6,488 bases of DNA, taken from contig CALBNA010000253.1 in NCBI GenBank assembly GCA_937896205.1, forward strand, positions 1 to 6,488. The letters are read 5' to 3'. Numbering within the stretch: the stretch's first letter is position 1; every line of letters begins with the position of its first letter. The DNA is from an uncultured Campylobacter sp. (GTDB lineage Bacteria > Campylobacterota > Campylobacteria > Campylobacterales > Campylobacteraceae). The notes under the pieces are model-generated. The model did not search any database. It saw only the letters and a list, made by a program, of their open reading frames with translations, and was not told the origin of the DNA. Below, one piece after another: positions 1 through 5,875 of this stretch. Both the position numbers and the translations under genes were made by a program.

Positions 1-62
1 GCGCTCACTCGCGCTAGAGGCGGCAAAAATGCGCTTTCAGTTTAAAATTCCCGATTTTCTGC

Positions 63-68
63 TATAAT
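63..68 (+). promoter_or_regulatory. -10 box of the CNNM/CorC-like gene
   Basis: A perfect TATAAT preceded by GC (GCTATAAT), the usual form of the Campylobacter sigma-70 -10 element. It sits 35 bases before the TTG start, which gives a predicted leader of about 29 bases. There is no clear -35 box, as is common in this group; upstream is a T-rich stretch (TTTAAAATT, TTTTCTG). The match to consensus and the position support it; the transcription start is inferred. Confidence 0.65.
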
Positions 69-103
69 CGCCGCATTTCATTTTAATTTTTTAAGGATTT
101 TAA

Positions 104-1435
104 TTGCACCCCAGTAGCGCCGACTCGCTTTTTATGATCGCTCTCGCGTTCTTCTTCGTATTTCTAAACGCTTTTTTCGTCTTATCAGAATTTTCCATCG
201 TCAAAGTCCGCAAGAGCCGCCTAGAAGAGCTTGCAAAGGACAAAGTGCCAAACGCAAAAACCGCGCTTGATATGTCAAACAACCTCGACACGTACCTCTC
301 CGCCACGCAGCTAGGCATCACGCTAAGCTCGCTAGCTCTGGGCTGGATCGGCGAACCCGCGGTCGCTAGACTGATCGAGGAGCCGTTAAAAACATACTTT
401 AATCTAAGCGATATTTTGGTTCACACCGTCGCGTTTGCGATCGCATTTACGCTGATCACGCTCATGCACGTGGTACTAGGCGAGCTAGTGCCAAAGTCCG
501 TCGCCATCGCAAAATCTGAAAAAGCGGTCCTCGCCATCGCGCGTCCGCTACATGTATTTTGGGTTGTTTTCTCGCCGCTTATCAAGACTTTTGATTTTCT
601 AGCTGGCGTTTCTCTTAAAATTTTAGGCATCAAGCCCGCCAAAGAGAGCGAGCTAGCCCACTCCGAAGAGGAAATAAAAATCATCGTGGGCGAGAGCCTA
701 AAGGGCGGCGTTTTAGATAGCTTTGAGACCGAGATCATCAAAAATGCGGTCGATTTCTCCGACACGGTGGCCAAAGAAATAATGACTCCGCGCCGCGATA
801 TGGTCTGCATAAATAAGCAAAAAAGCTACGAAGAAAATATCAAAGTGATCTTTGACTCCAAATACACGCGCTATCCGTACATCGACGGTAGTAAGGACGC
901 GATACTAGGCATGATCCACATCAGAGATATCTTGCAAATCGATCTGGGTAACAAAAAGCGCGAATTTGACAGCATCGTGCGAAAATTCGTTATCGTGCCC
1001 GAAAACCTCTCGATATCTAAAATCCTCGTGATGATGAACAAGCAGCAAATCTCCGCCGCTCTAGTCGTGGACGAATACGGCGGCACGGCCGGTCTGCTCA
1101 CTATGGAAGATATAATGGAAGAAATTTTGGGCGACTTTAACGACGAGCACGACGATGCTGATCCGCACTACAAAAAGATCAACGAAAATATCTACGAGTT
1201 TCAGGGGCGCTTTGACCTTGAAAGCGTCGAGGAGCTGATGGGGATAAGCTTTGCCGACGAGACCGAGGAGCTAACGATCGGCGGATACGTCTTTAATCTC
1301 ATCGGTCGCTTGCCTGTCGTAGGCGACAAGATCGAGGACGAGAACTGCTACTACGAGGTGCGCAAGATGGACGGCGCTAGCATATCAAGCGTCAAAGTGC
1401 GCAGAAAATTTGAGCAAAAAGAGGACGAGGACTGA
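104..1435 (+). CDS. CNNM/CorC-type transporter, DUF21-CBS-CorC_HlyC protein (hemolysin-family)
   Basis: A 443-residue inner-membrane protein with the full domain order of the CorB/CorC/YfjD family. The N-terminal DUF21 (CNNM) domain, about residues 8-185, has hydrophobic segments near 9-28, 62-82, 104-126 and 142-170 and the conserved GELVPKS at 126-132. A CBS pair follows at about 225-345; it contains IMTPRRDM (226-233), the YP(Y/F)-type segment at 257-261 and VVDEYGGTAGLLTMEDIMEE (321-340). A CorC_HlyC domain fills about 355-435. Relatives include bacterial CorB-type proteins linked to Mg2+ (and Co2+) transport; the old name hemolysin is historical. Substrate and direction are not shown by the sequence. 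The start is TTG at 104 because AAGGA (93-97) lies 6 bases before it. An ATG at 134 (residue 11) has no comparable ribosome binding site and falls within the first membrane segment. The gene is monocistronic, with a promoter before it and a hairpin just after its stop. It looks intact. Confidence 0.9.
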   Translation: MHPSSADSLFMIALAFFFVFLNAFFVLSEFSIVKVRKSRLEELAKDKVPNAKTALDMSNNLDTYLSATQLGITLSSLALGWIGEPAVARLIEEPLKTYFNLSDILVHTVAFAIAFTLITLMHVVLGELVPKSVAIAKSEKAVLAIARPLHVFWVVFSPLIKTFDFLAGVSLKILGIKPAKESELAHSEEEIKIIVGESLKGGVLDSFETEIIKNAVDFSDTVAKEIMTPRRDMVCINKQKSYEENIKVIFDSKYTRYPYIDGSKDAILGMIHIRDILQIDLGNKKREFDSIVRKFVIVPENLSISKILVMMNKQQISAALVVDEYGGTAGLLTMEDIMEEILGDFNDEHDDADPHYKKINENIYEFQGRFDLESVEELMGISFADETEELTIGGYVFNLIGRLPVVGDKIEDENCYYEVRKMDGASISSVKVRRKFEQKEDED

Positions 1436-1437
1436 GT

Positions 1438-1481
1438 AAATTTGCGCCTTGCTTTTGCGAGCGGGGCGTAAATTTGGTTTT
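1438..1481 (+). terminator. Hairpin terminator after the CNNM/CorC-like gene
   Basis: It begins 2 bases after the stop codon. AAATTTGCGCCTTGCT (1438-1453) pairs with the stretch 1460-1475 over 16 consecutive positions, allowing three G-U pairs, around a 6-base loop. GG and then TTTT (1478-1481) follow the stem. The tail is short, but the long GC-centred stem immediately after the gene fits an intrinsic terminator. Confidence 0.65.
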
Positions 1482-1503
1482 AAATTTGAGGTGCGGAAAT
1501 GGA

Positions 1504-1536
1504 TTTTCAAATTTAAGCCGGTCTAAAATTTGAAAA
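1504..1536. repeat. 11-bp perfect inverted repeat
   Basis: TTTTCAAATTT at 1504-1514 and its exact complement AAATTTGAAAA at 1526-1536 are separated by 11 bases. The arms are AT-rich and no T-run follows, so this is not a standard terminator. It could be a secondary stem-loop or a chance pairing of two of the abundant AAATTT words. Confidence 0.6.
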
Positions 1537-1732
1537 CGTTGCCTCACTCGCGAAATCGGCTCAAATTTAAGCTATTTCGTCAAATTTGGGTTGCGGCATT
1601 GCTTTAAATTTGCCTCGCTAAATTTGCGCCGATTTTTCTGCTTTATCGTCTCAAAATCTGCAAATTTAATCTAACTTTTTAGCTTATTTTGATAAACTTC
1701 GCAAAATTTAATAAGAGATAAAAATTAAATTC

Positions 1733-1772
1733 TATATTTTGAAATTTATAAAACAAATTTAACACAGGAGGA
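1733..1772 (+). promoter_or_regulatory. Probable promoter and strong ribosome binding site of the fumarase operon
   Basis: TATATT (1733-1738) is the best -10 candidate; it lies 37 bases before the ATG and follows a run of A/T. There is no -35 match. AGGAGGA (1766-1772), a near-perfect anti-16S match, ends 3 bases before the ATG; counted from AGGAGG the gap is 4 bases, slightly tight. The site is stronger than the AAGGA-type sites of its neighbours, consistent with high translation of a central metabolic enzyme (inference). Confidence 0.5.
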
Positions 1773-1775
1773 CAG

Positions 1776-2621
1776 ATGAGAGTAGTTCAAGCGGAATTAA
1801 TCTCCAAAACCGTCAGCGAGCTTTGCAAGAAGGCCTGTTACGTCGTAACGCCCGATATGAGAGCGGCTTTTGAAAAAGCTAGAGAAAACGAGAGCTCACC
1901 GATAGGCAAAGACATCCTAGGCAAGGTACTCCAAAATGCTGATCTAGCCCAAAAGGGCATCGCGCCGATCTGCCAAGATACGGGCATGGCGGTCGTGTTC
2001 GTCGATATCGGACAGGACGTGCATATCGAGGGCGGATTTTTAGAAGACGCGATAAACGAGGGCGTAAAAGACGGCTACGTGGGCGGCTACCTGCGCAAAT
2101 CAGTCGTAAACGACCCGATCTTTGAGCGTAAAAACACGACGAACAACACCCCGGCCGTCATAAACGTAAGGATAGTAAGAGGCGATAAAATCCACATAAA
2201 AGTAGCTCCAAAGGGCTTTGGCAGTGAGAACAAATCGGCTCTAAAGATGCTGGTTCCAGCAGACGGCCTAGAGGGCGTGAAAAAGGTATTTTTAGACACC
2301 GTTAAGCTAGCGGGTCCAAATGCCTGTCCTCCGATGGTGATCGGCGTAGGCATAGGCGGCACGATGGATAAGGCTGCGCTAATGGCGAAATACGCCGCCG
2401 CTCGCGACGCAGACAGCAAAAACCCTGATCCGCGATACGCCAAACTAGAAGAGGAACTACTAGAGCTCGCCTGTAAAACGGGCGTCGGACCGCAAGGTCT
2501 AGGCGGCGACACGACCGCGGTAAAAGTAAACATCGAGTGGTATCCGACCCACATCGCGGGCCTACCGGTCGCTATCAACATCAACTGCCATGCCGCTCGC
2601 CACGCCGAAGCTGAAATTTAA
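1776..2621 (+). CDS. Class I fumarate hydratase, alpha subunit (4Fe-4S)
   Basis: A 281-residue protein of the TtdA/FumA N-terminal family. With the next gene it forms the two-subunit class I fumarase that interconverts fumarate and L-malate in the cytoplasm (TCA cycle or reductive branch). Three cysteines match the 4Fe-4S ligands of the family: C66 in APICQDTGMA, C184 in GPNACPPMVIG and C271 in NINCHAARH. Q67-D68 after the first cysteine match active-site residues of the solved Leishmania enzyme, R107 probably matches another, and KGFGSENKS (146-154) is a family signature. Such enzymes lose activity when oxygen attacks the exposed cluster iron, which suits a microaerobic or anaerobic host. 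ATG at 1776 is fixed by AGGAGGA just before it. The stop TAA overlaps the ribosome binding site of the beta gene. The paralogous L(+)-tartrate dehydratase has the same layout and cannot be fully excluded, but no tartrate genes are nearby. Confidence 0.9.
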   Translation: MRVVQAELISKTVSELCKKACYVVTPDMRAAFEKARENESSPIGKDILGKVLQNADLAQKGIAPICQDTGMAVVFVDIGQDVHIEGGFLEDAINEGVKDGYVGGYLRKSVVNDPIFERKNTTNNTPAVINVRIVRGDKIHIKVAPKGFGSENKSALKMLVPADGLEGVKKVFLDTVKLAGPNACPPMVIGVGIGGTMDKAALMAKYAAARDADSKNPDPRYAKLEEELLELACKTGVGPQGLGGDTTAVKVNIEWYPTHIAGLPVAININCHAARHAEAEI

Positions 2622-2630
2622 GGAGAAAAG

Positions 2631-3191
2631 ATGTCAGAAGTAAAAAAGATAACCGCGCCGTTTGACAAAGAGGTCGTAAAAAGCCTGAAAGCAGGCGATA
2701 ACGTACTAATAAGCGGCACCATCATCGCAGCTCGCGACGCCGCGCACAAGGCGCTAACCGAGACTTTGGCTCGCGGCGAGGCCTTGCCCGTAAATTTAGC
2801 CGGCGAGACGATCTACTACCTAGGACCAAGCCCCGCAAAACCGGGCGACGTCATAGGCGCTGCGGGACCGACAACTAGCGGACGCATGGACAAATACACT
2901 CCGACGATGATAAACGAAGTGGGCATCAACGGCATGATCGGCAAAGGATATCGTAGCGACGCCGTCGTCGAAGCGATGAAAAAATCAGGCTGCGTTTATA
3001 TGGTCGCTATCGGGGGTGCGGGCGCGCTAATCAGCCAAAGCATCAAAAAGTACGAAGTGCTAGCCTATCCAGAGCTCGGCCCAGAGGCGGTCGCGAGACT
3101 TACGGTCGAGGATTTCCCCGCTATCGTAGCGATAGATAGCGAGGGCAATAACTTCTATGAAGCAGGACAAGCTCCGTATAAAAAAATATAA
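2631..3191 (+). CDS. Class I fumarate hydratase, beta subunit
   Basis: A 186-residue protein of the TtdB/FumA C-terminal family, the partner of the preceding gene; in single-chain FumA/FumB enzymes the two are fused. GPTTSGRMD (79-87) is the family hallmark. By spacing, T81, T82, R85, K105 (in IGKG) and R35 (in AARDAAHK) align with the substrate-binding and catalytic residues of the crystallised Leishmania class I fumarase (T467, T468, R471, K491, R421), so the site looks complete. The gene starts 9 bases after the alpha stop; AAGGAG (2620-2625) shares its first two bases with that stop codon and lies 5 bases before the ATG. The two genes are therefore co-transcribed and probably translationally linked. 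The length is normal for a separate beta subunit. Two hairpins follow the stop. Confidence 0.9.
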   Translation: MSEVKKITAPFDKEVVKSLKAGDNVLISGTIIAARDAAHKALTETLARGEALPVNLAGETIYYLGPSPAKPGDVIGAAGPTTSGRMDKYTPTMINEVGINGMIGKGYRSDAVVEAMKKSGCVYMVAIGGAGALISQSIKKYEVLAYPELGPEAVARLTVEDFPAIVAIDSEGNNFYEAGQAPYKKI

Positions 3192-3198
3192 ATTTATC

Positions 3199-3224
3199 GG
3201 CGCGGGTTATCGCTAGCTCGCGCC
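3199..3224 (+). terminator. GC-rich hairpin just after the fumarase operon
   Basis: Eleven consecutive pairs (GGCGCGGGTTA at 3199-3209 with TAGCTCGCGCC at 3214-3224, two of them G-U) close a 4-base TCGC loop, starting 8 bases after the stop. It is very stable but followed by TCGACCCCCC rather than a T-run, so it may protect the mRNA 3' end instead of terminating by itself. Confidence 0.45.
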
Positions 3225-3250
3225 TCGACCCCCCGCCGCTCTTGGTTTGC

Positions 3251-3300
3251 GTGCCGTTTGAAAAACGGGCAAATTTGAAATCAAACGGCGCTAAAATTTT
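3251..3300 (+). terminator. Second hairpin in the convergent gap, possible terminator
   Basis: GTGCCGTTTGA (3251-3261) pairs with TCAAACGGCGC (3281-3291) over 11 positions (one G-U) around a 19-base loop, followed by TAAAATTTT. A competing fold uses CCGTTT (3254-3259) with AAACGG (3263-3268), extended by TTTGC/GCAAA. It lies between the stops of the fumarase operon and the convergent gene at 3313-3828 and may serve either, but the T-rich side favours the plus strand. Confidence 0.45.
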
Positions 3301-3312
3301 CAAATTTTATGC

Positions 3313-3828
3313 TTAGTCTTTAAAAATTTTGCCGTAATTACTCGGATACTCTTTTTTCAAAGATTTTTTGATCTTGGCCTTTAGCGAGCCCCCGTCGCTA
3401 AGCTTTACGTCGTCGATTAGACAATCTTTATCGCAGATTAGGCGCAAAGTTACGTCCCGTTTTTCGCCAAATAGCTCAAATTTCACTTGCACTTCGTTCT
3501 CTGAGACCGCTTTTGCGCTAAAGTTTTTTAGCTCGTCAATCTCGTGCGAGCCTATAAAAGGGTCAAGATCCAGATCGGACGATACGTGCTCTATGCCGCT
3601 TAGACGTCCCAGCGCAGAGCCGAACTGATCATAAATCAGCCCGTCAAGCTCGGGAGTCAGCCACTCCGAGGTGATAGGTTGCACTTCGCCGTTGCCGTAG
3701 TTTGTTTCGTAAAATTCGTTTACCGTTTTTTCCATTAGCGAGGCTTTCGTCGTTTGTGCGCTTAGGTTTGCGCCACCAAGACCGCAAAAAACTACAGCCA
3801 AAAGGCAAATTTTAGACACATTTTTCAT
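3313..3828 (-). CDS. Secreted/periplasmic protein of unknown function, possibly DUF3828-like
   Basis: A 171-residue protein, not firmly recognised. Residues 1-24 form a classical Sec signal peptide: K3, a hydrophobic core (ICLLAVVFCGLGGA) and a likely cleavage after LSA (22-24). C15 is preceded by F, so it is a poor lipobox. The mature part of about 147 residues has an early helix-like FYETNYG, LTPELDGLIYDQFG (57-70), DLDLDPFIG (85-93), then alternating strands VQVKFELFG and VTLRLICDKDCLIDDVKL. This order resembles small NTF2-like DUF3828 proteins, in which a final W-x-I-D-D-I strand is typical; here it reads CLIDDV. C132 and C136 (CDKDC) could form a disulfide. The tail is lysine-rich. The start is supported by AAGGA 5 bases upstream and an extended -10. 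The gene is separated from dctP by 235 bp of hairpin-rich DNA, so no functional link is implied. The coding call is firm; the family call is tentative. Confidence 0.75.
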   Translation of the reverse strand: MKNVSKICLLAVVFCGLGGANLSAQTTKASLMEKTVNEFYETNYGNGEVQPITSEWLTPELDGLIYDQFGSALGRLSGIEHVSSDLDLDPFIGSHEIDELKNFSAKAVSENEVQVKFELFGEKRDVTLRLICDKDCLIDDVKLSDGGSLKAKIKKSLKKEYPSNYGKIFKD

Positions 3829-3857
3829 GGCTTTCCTTTAAATTTAGGTGTTTGGTG

Positions 3858-3866
3858 ATTTTAGCA
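3858..3866 (-). promoter_or_regulatory. Extended -10 promoter of the secreted-protein gene
   Basis: Read on the minus strand, TGC TAAAAT (3866 down to 3858) is an extended -10 box 29 bases before the ATG. AAGGA (3838-3834) lies between it and the start. This suggests the gene has its own promoter and does not depend on read-through from dctP. Confidence 0.5.
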
Positions 3867-3915
3867 CTATTTGGGTTAAAATTCGGGAAGTTTAAGATAT
3901 GCAAGTAACGGCGGT

Positions 3916-3955
3916 CTGCTTTGGCGCATTTGCCGGTTAAATTTAAGCAAAGCAG
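3916..3955. repeat. 8-bp perfect inverted repeat with 24-base loop
   Basis: CTGCTTTG (3916-3923) and CAAAGCAG (3948-3955) are exact complements, 24 bases apart. The site lies in the 235-bp gap between dctP and the next minus-strand gene. No T-run follows on either strand. The role is unknown; a regulatory or mRNA stem-loop is possible. Confidence 0.5.
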
Positions 3956-3990
3956 TGTTGATAAAAAATTTGACGTCAAGCTAAAATCGG

Positions 3991-4059
3991 GCTAAATTTA
4001 ACCTCAAATTTGCGTTAGCCGAGCCGTCAAATTTACTCGGACGGCTCGTTAAATTTAGC
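3991..4059 (-). terminator. Nested inverted repeats downstream of dctP, probable terminator region
   Basis: A perfect 12-bp pair, GCTAAATTTAAC (3991-4002) with GTTAAATTTAGC (4048-4059), encloses a perfect GC-rich stem, CGAGCCGTC (4020-4028) with GACGGCTCG (4040-4048). The outer arm begins 4 bases after the dctP stop in the direction of transcription. The inner hairpin lacks a strong T-run on the minus strand, so intrinsic termination is plausible but not certain. Confidence 0.5.
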
Positions 4060-4063
4060 AGGA

Positions 4064-5116
4064 TCACTCCGTAGTGCTGTTTATGTAGCTATTTTCGGAG
4101 ATCTGCGTCCAGGCTCTAGCCTTTTTCATAAAGGCTTTTTGCGAGTCCAAAATTTCCTTAAACGTCGCGTCCTTTGCCGAAAGCTCGTCTAGGATCTCGT
4201 CCGTGGCTTTGCGTAGCGCAGCAATGACCCCGGGCGGAAACGAGGCGATTTTCACGTCCGGATGCTCGCTTTTGATTTTATCAAGTACTAGCGAGTTTTG
4301 ATAGACCGCCGACTCGTATACGTCCGCCGCTACGGCCTTGGTCGCGGTTTCTATGATAGCTTGGAGGTCGGCCGGTAGCTTATCCCAGAGCTTTTTGTTG
4401 ATGTAAAATTCATTTTCGCTCGCGGGCTCCTGCCAACCCGTGTAGTAAAATTTAGCCACCTTTTGAAAGCCGAAATTTATATCGATCGCTGGGCACACCC
4501 ACTCGACGGCGTCGATCGTGTTCATCTCCATCGCCATGTATAGCTCGCCGATCGGGATCGTGTTTATATTGACTCCCAGTTTTGCCATTATCTCGCCGCC
4601 AAGCCCGGTCATGCGCAGTTTTAGCCCCTTTAGATCGTCCGTGCTCTTGATCTCTTTTTTAAACCAGCCGCCCATTTGCATGCCAAAATTTCCGCCGTGA
4701 AAGGTCACGATGCCCTGCTCGTTAAAGACCTTTTGCGCGAGCTCCTTGCCGCCGCCGTACGCGTACCATGCGTCCTGCTCGGCCTTGTTCATGCCAAAAG
4801 GCACGGTCGTAAAGAGCATGAGCTTGGCGTCCTTGCCCTTATAAAAGTAGCTTGCGGTGAAAGCCGCGTCGTACTGGGCGCTTTTGACCATATCAAGCAG
4901 CGCAAACGCCGCCTTGTGCTTGGACGGATAGTCGACGCGAACCTCGATGCGGCCGTCGCTCATCTTTTCTACGAGCTCTTTAAATTTCTTTGGAGCGTCG
5001 CCTAGTACGGGCACGTTGCTCTCGTAGGTGGAGGCGAGTTTGATCTTATATTTTTCCGCAGCCTGCGCGCTAAACGCCATCGCCGCGCACAAAGCCAGCG
5101 CTGAAAATAGTTTCAT
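4064..5116 (-). CDS. dctP: TRAP transporter periplasmic substrate-binding protein, TakP-like (DctP family)
   Basis: A 350-residue periplasmic receptor of a tripartite ATP-independent (sodium-driven) carboxylate transporter. Residues 1-19 are a Sec signal peptide ending SAQA, and the mature chain begins AEKYKIKLAST. The DctP core is clear: the DLKGLKLRM motif (161-169) carries R168, the position of the arginine that binds the substrate carboxylate in the family. IPIGELYMAMEMNTIDAVEW (187-206) is the family signature, and E205-W206 match the Glu-Trp pair seen in the 2-oxoacid receptor TakP. GGNFGMQMGGWFKKEI (141-156) and the later FYYTGWQEP (223-231) also resemble TakP, so a 2-oxoacid or similar monocarboxylate is the best guess over C4-dicarboxylates. 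The start is fixed by AAGGAG (5127-5122) 5 bases upstream. No DctQ or DctM membrane subunit is adjacent, so this is an orphan receptor here. The gene is intact. Confidence 0.88.
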   Translation of the reverse strand: MKLFSALALCAAMAFSAQAAEKYKIKLASTYESNVPVLGDAPKKFKELVEKMSDGRIEVRVDYPSKHKAAFALLDMVKSAQYDAAFTASYFYKGKDAKLMLFTTVPFGMNKAEQDAWYAYGGGKELAQKVFNEQGIVTFHGGNFGMQMGGWFKKEIKSTDDLKGLKLRMTGLGGEIMAKLGVNINTIPIGELYMAMEMNTIDAVEWVCPAIDINFGFQKVAKFYYTGWQEPASENEFYINKKLWDKLPADLQAIIETATKAVAADVYESAVYQNSLVLDKIKSEHPDVKIASFPPGVIAALRKATDEILDELSAKDATFKEILDSQKAFMKKARAWTQISENSYINSTTE

Positions 5117-5875
5117 TTTTTCTCCTTTCGGTTTTAAATTTACCGATTATAGAGTTTTGTATTATATTTTTTGATTAATTTTAAAATTTAAGCTATAAAA
5201 ATTTACGATACATGAGTAAAAACGTAAATAAATTTCTAAAATGTTACGAAAATTAAATTGTGCCGTTTGCGGATAAATTTGACGATTGTCGTCGCCGGAT
5301 CGGCGGCGTTTAGGCGTACGACTCAGCTAATTTTGTTTGAGTGAGCGGTGGAAATCGACCTGCGGATACGGCTTTAAACTATTAAGTTATTTTTTCGCGA
5401 CGCATCAAAATTTAGCGGGGAAAATTTGCTCGTAATTTTTTGGTTGCAAGATTAAACATTGGCGTAGCATTAGGGTGCATTGCGGCGATTTTATAAGCCG
5501 TAAATGCTAAATTTGGGTAGCGCCGCTTGCGTTTGCAAAGATAAATCAGCAGGCAAATTCGCTGCGTGCTTTGGTGAATCGTCTGTACATTTTGAGCCGT
5601 ATTTGCGCAGTTTCCGAGTAAATTTAAGCGGCAAATTTGACAAGACGACTTTTTCGTTAAATTTACTAGAAAAATTTGTAAAATTTAAGCCGCCGAGTAC
5701 GAAAAAAGGCAAGCGAGTAGGTAAATTTAGGAAGAGCCGGGAACGTCGTTAGCGTATGGCGTATTTGGCTAGAGTATTTTTCGCGCGGCTTGTCGCTAGC
5801 TCCGGTCTTGTAGGCGTTTGCTGGCATTTTGACAAAAATATACGACAAAAACGACTTGATTAAATCCAAGCAAGC
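5117..5875. other. 759-bp region without a convincing gene
   Basis: This region runs from the dctP promoter to the stop of the MarR-family gene. Open frames exist (for example 5504-5752 on the plus strand, 82 codons; 5491-5712 and 5666-5869 on the minus strand). They lack ribosome binding sites, overlap one another, and read as translated AAATTT words (repeated KF, NL, VKF). Paired elements occur: GACGA/TCGTC (5281-5293) abuts CGCCG/CGGCG (5293-5305), and TAGCATT/AATGCTA (5465-5471, 5503-5509) encloses CGGC/GCCG (5483-5486, 5497-5500). I see no tRNA, no recognisable small RNA family and no clear pseudogene. No good terminator is visible after the MarR-family gene either. Confidence 0.6.
5146..5166 (-). 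promoter_or_regulatory. Tandem TATAAT -10 boxes upstream of dctP
   Basis: On the minus strand there are two perfect TATAAT boxes, at 5151-5146 and 5166-5161, 15 bp apart and 30 and 45 bases before the ATG. Neither has a recognisable -35. Either or both could drive dctP. The nearer box would give a leader of about 23 bases that still includes the ribosome binding site. Confidence 0.55.

Larger units (their letters stand above)
1436..1775. other. 340-bp AAATTT-rich intergenic region
   Basis: No convincing gene on either strand. The stretch carries 13 copies of AAATTT, most extended to CAAATTT or AAATTTG, against few in the flanking genes. Within it are the terminator at 1438-1481 and an 11-bp perfect inverted repeat at 1504-1536 (TTTTCAAATTT, 11-base spacer, AAATTTGAAAA). 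The fumarase promoter lies at its right end. Confidence 0.7.

Noticed and set aside
2..67. Possible C-terminal tail of an upstream plus-strand gene (21 open codons, then TAA at 65-67)
   Set aside because: It is too short to judge, another frame is also open over the first 14 codons, and its stop falls in the TATAAT promoter box; there is no family evidence.
421..810. 129-codon minus-strand open frame opposite the CNNM/CorC-like gene
   Set aside because: It is antisense to a conserved coding region, with no recognisable domain.
2087..2584. 165-codon minus-strand open frame opposite the fumarase alpha gene
   Set aside because: It lies entirely antisense to a strongly supported gene, contains a serine run that mirrors acidic codons on the other strand, and matches no family.
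3229..3234. Run of six C, considered as a phase-variation tract
   Set aside because: Campylobacter phase-variable tracts are generally longer homopolymers inside or before surface genes; this short run lies in a gap between convergent genes.
4676..5005. 109-codon plus-strand open frame opposite dctP
   Set aside because: It is antisense to a clear TRAP receptor, and its composition mirrors dctP codons.
5756..5863. 35-codon plus-strand frame starting at ATG 5756
   Set aside because: It has a partly hydrophobic sequence but no ribosome binding site at a proper distance and no recognisable family; it is too weak to call.
5666..5869. 67-codon minus-strand frame downstream of the MarR-family gene
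   Set aside because: It has no ribosome binding site before its ATG and ends in residues produced by AAATTT words; it looks like an open frame by chance.
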